Shown here in pieces: positions 1-7,215 of a stretch of DNA of 7,215 nt. The stretch is taken from assembly GCA_031119155.1 (NCBI GenBank), contig JAVHYH010000169.1:1-7215 (forward strand), written 5' to 3'. A program made the translations under genes and the position numbers. This DNA comes from Brevundimonas sp. GTDB lineage: Bacteria > Pseudomonadota > Alphaproteobacteria > Caulobacterales > Caulobacteraceae. Under the pieces are notes generated by a model. That model worked only from the letters and a program-made list of their open reading frames with translations, ran no database searches and was not told where the DNA came from. Position 1 is the first letter of the stretch. Each line of letters starts with the position of its first letter.

Positions 1-1
1 C

Positions 2-901
2 GCGGCGGAGACGGCCCGGGCCTATGCCGACGCCTGCTCGGCCAACGCCCAGATCAGCGTCGCCGAGCGGACCATCGAGCTGCAGTCGGACACCGTCCGC
101 CTGACGCAGGGTCTGCTGGACGCCGGTTCGGGCAACGGGCTGGACGTCGCCCGCGCCCGCTCGGCGCTGGAGTCGACCCGCTCGACCCTGCCGCCCCTGC
201 GCGCCCAGCGCGACGGCGCCCTGTTCCGTCTGGCCACCCTGACCGGGCGCACCCCCGCGGAAGCCAGCACGGCGGCCCGCGCCTGCATGACCCCGCCGCA
301 ACTGAGCCAGCCGATCCCGGTCGGCGACGGCGCGGCGCTGCTGGCCCGTCGTCCCGACATCCGTCAGGCCGAGCGCAACCTCGCCGGGGCCGCGGCCCGG
401 GTGAATGTGGCCACCGCCGACCTCTTCCCGCGCATCACCCTCGGCGGTTCCGCCGGGGCCACGGCGCTGGACGCGGACGGTCTGGGCGACAGCGAGAATT
501 TCCGCTTCTCGGTGGGTCCGCTGATCAGCTGGTCGTTCCCGAACGTCTTCGCCGCCCGCGCGCGCATCGAACAGGCTTCGGCCGGTTCGGACGCCGCCCT
601 GGCGACGTTCGACCAGACCGTGCTGACGGCCCTGCAGGAGACGGAAACGGCCCTGAGCAACTACGCCAACGAGCTGGACCGCCGGTCGGCCCTGCAGTCG
701 GCGCGGGATCAGGCCGCCAACGCCGCCCGCCTGTCGCGTCTGCGTTTCGACGCCGGCGCCGACAGCTTCCTGACGGTGCTGGACGCGGAGCGGACCCTGG
801 CCGCCGCCGACGCCCAGCTGGCCGCCTCGAACGCCCAGGTCACCACCTACCAGATCGCCCTGTTCAAGGCGCTGGCCGGCGGATGGGTCAACGAGGGCTG
901 A
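2..901 (+). CDS. Outer-membrane efflux channel, NodT/OprM family (C-terminal part, 5' end outside window)
   Basis: This is the TolC-like outer-membrane channel of a tripartite (usually RND-type) efflux pump. Such channels form trimers that carry drugs or other small molecules across the outer membrane together with an inner-membrane pump and a periplasmic adaptor. The frame is open from base 2 to the TGA at 899-901, giving 299 visible residues. Family members are about 450-500 residues, so roughly the first third, including any lipoprotein signal, is missing. The first visible third is long alpha-helical, rich in Ala, Arg and Leu, as in the periplasmic hairpin. The family signature LLARRPDIRQAERNL begins near visible residue 113 and is followed by ARVNVATADLFPRITL, the entry into the second beta-barrel and helical repeat. 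The protein ends with the typical FKALAGGW. Cysteines at visible residues 12 and 95 may pair. The ATG at 287 is internal, because homology extends upstream of it. Pump partners should lie to the left. The substrate cannot be told. Confidence 0.93.
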   Translation, partial: AAETARAYADACSANAQISVAERTIELQSDTVRLTQGLLDAGSGNGLDVARARSALESTRSTLPPLRAQRDGALFRLATLTGRTPAEASTAARACMTPPQLSQPIPVGDGAALLARRPDIRQAERNLAGAAARVNVATADLFPRITLGGSAGATALDADGLGDSENFRFSVGPLISWSFPNVFAARARIEQASAGSDAALATFDQTVLTALQETETALSNYANELDRRSALQSARDQAANAARLSRLRFDAGADSFLTVLDAERTLAAADAQLAASNAQVTTYQIALFKALAGGWVNEG

Positions 902-946
902 GAATTCGACGACGGAAAATCGACGATTCCAGAGACTGAAAAGTGA

Positions 947-979
947 GAGAGGGGAGACTTGAGAGAGTCTCCCCTTTTT
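947..979 (+). terminator. Intrinsic terminator of the efflux gene
   Basis: A perfect 9-bp stem, GGGGAGACT (951-959) with AGTCTCCCC (966-974), encloses a six-base loop. It can extend inward by a T-G pair to leave a GAGA (GNRA-type) tetraloop, and outward by A-T and G-T pairs. A run of five T residues (975-979) follows directly. It lies about 45 bases after the efflux stop codon. On the opposite strand the A-rich tract precedes the stem and no T-run follows it, so it should act only on rightward transcription. Confidence 0.9.
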
Positions 980-1049
980 CATGCCCAGTTGCCGGCTGTG
1001 GCCCGGCTCGGCTGCGTCGTCCGGACCTGACATCTTGGCGAAATTGGCG

Positions 1050-1143
1050 TCCCCGATCTCCGCTTCGCGACGCCCGGGATGACAAGTGGCAAGGACCACT
1101 CGGAGCCTTGTCATCCCGGGCGTCGCGAAGCGGCACCCCGGGA
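1050..1143. repeat. Paired palindromic intergenic repeat, two inverted copies forming a 27-bp perfect inverted repeat
   Basis: Bases 1060-1086 and 1107-1133 are perfect reverse complements (27 bp) around a 20-base spacer. The arms contain CCCGGGATGAC and its complement. Compared as repeat units, 1050-1079 and the reverse complement of 1114-1143 match at 25 of 30 positions. The right unit can also fold alone, TCCCGGG (1114-1120) with CCCGGGA (1137-1143); the matching outer part of the left unit has diverged. Short palindromes with GTCATCCCGGG cores are common between genes in alphaproteobacteria, and I infer this is one of them, in a head-to-head pair. It starts about 16 bases beyond the stop of the minus-strand gene at 1159-1500, so it could form a long hairpin at the 3' end of that transcript. 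No T-run follows on either strand, so it is not a standard intrinsic terminator. No transposase gene or target duplication was seen. Confidence 0.85.
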
Positions 1144-1158
1144 CGCATGGACTGGTGA

Positions 1159-1500
1159 TTAATCAGGCCCGGTCGGCTTGCCGAACCGGGCCACGGCCTG
1201 ATCAGCCTCAAACACCGGCGACGACGTCATCTCCGCGAACAGGCCTGTGAAGTCGCCGCCGTTTTCGGCGCTTGGCCGCAGGGCGGTGAAATAGCCGTCC
1301 CAGTAGAGGGCGACCTGCAGCGCCCCGCGACGAAACAGGCTCAACTCCTCCACCACCGTCCCGACGGACCTCGTCCGTTCCAGTCCAAGGGCGATCAAAC
1401 CGGCTTCGATCTGACGAAACCGCACGCCTTCCTCGTCATCCGGGAAGTCGATGATGTCGCCGGACGGGACCAGCTGGATGCGGATCGGAGCGATGGTCAT
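1159..1500 (-). CDS. Unidentified small acidic protein, 113 residues, downstream of gltB
   Basis: I do not recognise this protein. It has 113 residues, no cysteine, 17 Asp/Glu against 10 Arg/Lys, and no evident signal peptide or membrane segment, so it is probably a soluble cytoplasmic protein. The pattern suggests a short N-terminal strand (PIRIQLV), an acidic turn, a helix (about residues 24-40, ending GLIALGLER), then strands around EELSLFRRG and LQVALYWDGYFTALRP, ahead of a polar tail. It starts 41 bases after the gltB stop on the same strand with no terminator visible between, so it may be read as the last gene of the gltD-gltB transcript. The ATG at 1498-1500 is the only plausible start: an in-frame TAG lies four codons upstream, at 1510-1512. 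No good Shine-Dalgarno sits just before it; the nearest AGAGGAG is over 20 bases away. Codon use matches the neighbours. That it is a real gene is likely rather than certain. Confidence 0.72.
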   Translation of the reverse strand: MTIAPIRIQLVPSGDIIDFPDDEEGVRFRQIEAGLIALGLERTRSVGTVVEELSLFRRGALQVALYWDGYFTALRPSAENGGDFTGLFAEMTSSPVFEADQAVARFGKPTGPD

Positions 1501-1541
1501 GCCGGAAGGCTATCGCACCGCTCCTCTTGGGCACAGACCTG

Positions 1542-6019
<4,478 letters not shown>

Positions 6020-6023
<4 letters not shown>

Positions 6024-7215
6024 GCCGCAGCCCTCCGTTGCGAGGACAGCCACGCATCAATCTCACTCGCCGCGTCCTGACCGTCGCGGACGGCCCAGAC
6101 CACCAGCGAGGCGCCGCGCACGATGTCGCCGGCGGCGAAGACGCCCTCCAGCGTGGTCGCCTTGGTGTGGCCCGCGGTGCGGATGGTGCGCCAGTCGGTC
6201 AGGGCCAGATCGGGCGCGTTGAACAGGGTCGGCATGTCTTCGGGCTCGAAGCCCAGCGCCTCGATGACCAGATCGGCGGGCAGGTCGAACTCGCCCCCCG
6301 GCACGGCTTCGACCGACCAGCGGCCGTCCGCGGATTGGGCCGCCAGCGCCATACGCTGGGCGCGCACGCCGGTGACGCCCGAGGCGCCGCCCAGCACGGC
6401 GCGGGGCGCGGCCAGCCATTCGAAGACGACGCCCTCCTCTTCCGCATTGGTCGTCTCGCGCGCGCTGCCGGGCATGTTGTCCCGGTCGCGGCGGTACAGG
6501 CAGGTGACGGATGTGGCGCCTTGCCGGATGGCGGTGCGCAGGCAGTCCATGGCGGTGTCGCCGCCGCCGATGACCACGACCTTCTTGCCCTCGGCGTTCA
6601 GCGCGCCGCCGTCGAAGGCGGGCACCGCGTCGCCGAAGCTCTTGCGGTTGGAGGCGATCAGATAGTCCAGCGCGGCGACCACCCCGTCCGACCCACAACC
6701 CGGCGCGGTCAGGCGACGGGCCTGATAGACGCCGGTGGCGACCAGCACCGCGTCATGGGCGGCGCGCACCTCGGCGAAGGGCAGGTCGCCGCCGACATCG
6801 GCGTTCAGACGGAACTCGACCCCGCCGTCGATCAGGCGATCCACCCGACGGCCGACCACATGCTTCTCCAGCTTGAAGCCGGGGATGCCGTAGGTCAGCA
6901 GACCGCCCGCGCGATCATGGCGGTCATAGACGGTGACGGCATAGCCCGCCGAACGCAGACGATCCGCCGCCGCCAGACCCGCCGGCCCGGCGCCGACGAT
7001 GCCGACGGACTGGCCCTTCTCGGCGCGCGGACGGATGGGATCGACCCAGCCGTTCTCGAACGCCTGATCGCCCAGCCAGCGCTCGACCGAGCCGATGGTG
7101 ACCGTCTCCCAGCCCGATTGCTCCAGCGTACAGGCGCCCTCGCACAGGCGATCCTGCGGACAGATGCGGCCGCAGATCTCGGGCATGGTCGAGGTGGCCT
7201 CGGACAGGCGCCAGG
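6020..7215 (-). CDS. gltD: Glutamate synthase (NADPH) small subunit, GltD (N-terminus outside window)
   Basis: GltD is the small (beta) subunit of NADPH-GOGAT. It oxidises NADPH at FAD and feeds electrons to GltB. The frame stays open to the right edge, giving 397 complete visible codons; the family is about 470-490 residues, so roughly the first 80-90 are missing. The Met at 7184-7186 is internal, since the preceding WRLSEATST matches the family. Counting from that Met: a cysteine cluster C-x3-C-x5-C-x3-C (Cys5, 9, 15, 19) belongs to the N-terminal [4Fe-4S] domain. GAGPAG (65-70) is the FAD dinucleotide fold, followed by GGLLTYGIPGFKL (94-106). GGGDTA (207-212) is the NADPH fold, with YRRDRDNMPGS (231-241). 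AAGDIVRG (351-358) is the C-terminal FAD-contacting motif. The TGA at 6020-6022 overlaps the gltB GTG. Related amidotransferase-independent oxidoreductases look similar, but the adjacent gltB settles the assignment. Confidence 0.97.
6031..6036 (-). promoter_or_regulatory. Ribosome binding site that fixes the gltB start
   Basis: On the minus strand GGAGGG stands 7 bases before the GTG at 6021-6023, an almost ideal Shine-Dalgarno sequence and spacing. It lies inside the last codons of gltD. It decides in favour of this GTG over the in-frame GTG at 6051-6053, which would add ten residues and lengthen the overlap with gltD to 34 bases. Confidence 0.85.

Noticed and set aside
287..901. ATG at 287 as the true start of the efflux gene
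   Set aside because: The same frame is open to the left edge and encodes typical NodT-family helical sequence before this Met, so it is an internal codon.
1060..1133. CRISPR array or insertion-sequence ends
   Set aside because: There are only two copies, inverted and not direct, with one 20-base spacer. No cas gene, transposase or target-site duplication is present.
943..1158. 71-codon plus-strand frame and a 107-codon minus-strand frame (888-1211) across the intergenic gap
   Set aside because: Both run through the terminator stem and the palindromic repeat, and the minus-strand frame overlaps the coding ends of both flanking genes. They are chance frames.
1156..1165. Perfect 10-base palindrome TGATTAATCA as an operator
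   Set aside because: It overlaps the stop codon at the end of a gene between converging genes, where a transcription-factor site would have no promoter to act on. A 10-base palindrome can arise by chance.
1501..1541. Terminator between gltB and the small downstream gene
   Set aside because: No stem with a following T-run was found on the minus strand in these 41 bases.

Overview
The window is GC-rich throughout. All its coding regions share a strong preference for G or C at the third codon position. The glutamate synthase subunits, the NodT-type efflux protein and a CCCGGG-cored intergenic palindrome together suggest an alphaproteobacterium, most likely of the Caulobacterales (Brevundimonas- or Caulobacter-like). 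This placement comes from the look of the proteins and repeat, not from a search.

Layout. Positions 2-901 (+) hold the C-terminal part of an outer-membrane efflux channel of the NodT/OprM family; its start lies left of the window. An intrinsic terminator follows about 45 bases after its stop (947-979). The rest of the 257-base convergent intergenic gap carries two inverted copies of a short palindromic repeat (1050-1143), which together make a perfect 27-bp inverted repeat with a 20-base spacer. The right half of the window is one minus-strand cluster, read from high to low coordinates. It runs gltD (NADPH-dependent small subunit of glutamate synthase, cut by the right edge, 6020-7215), gltB (large subunit, 1542-6023), then a small unidentified 113-residue protein gene (1159-1500) 41 bases further on.

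How the genes work together. GltD and GltB form bacterial NADPH-GOGAT. GltD oxidises NADPH at its FAD, and electrons pass through iron-sulfur clusters to FMN in GltB. There, ammonia released from glutamine by the N-terminal amidotransferase domain is added to 2-oxoglutarate to yield glutamate. The gltD stop and gltB start overlap as GTGA, with a strong Shine-Dalgarno just upstream, which points to translational coupling of the two subunits. The efflux gene is convergent with this cluster and appears functionally unrelated.

Nearly all the sequence is explained by ordinary conserved genes. I do not see an undescribed system. The points worth a second look are the gltB start, the unidentified gene behind gltB, the paired palindromic repeat and a possible disulfide pair in the efflux protein.
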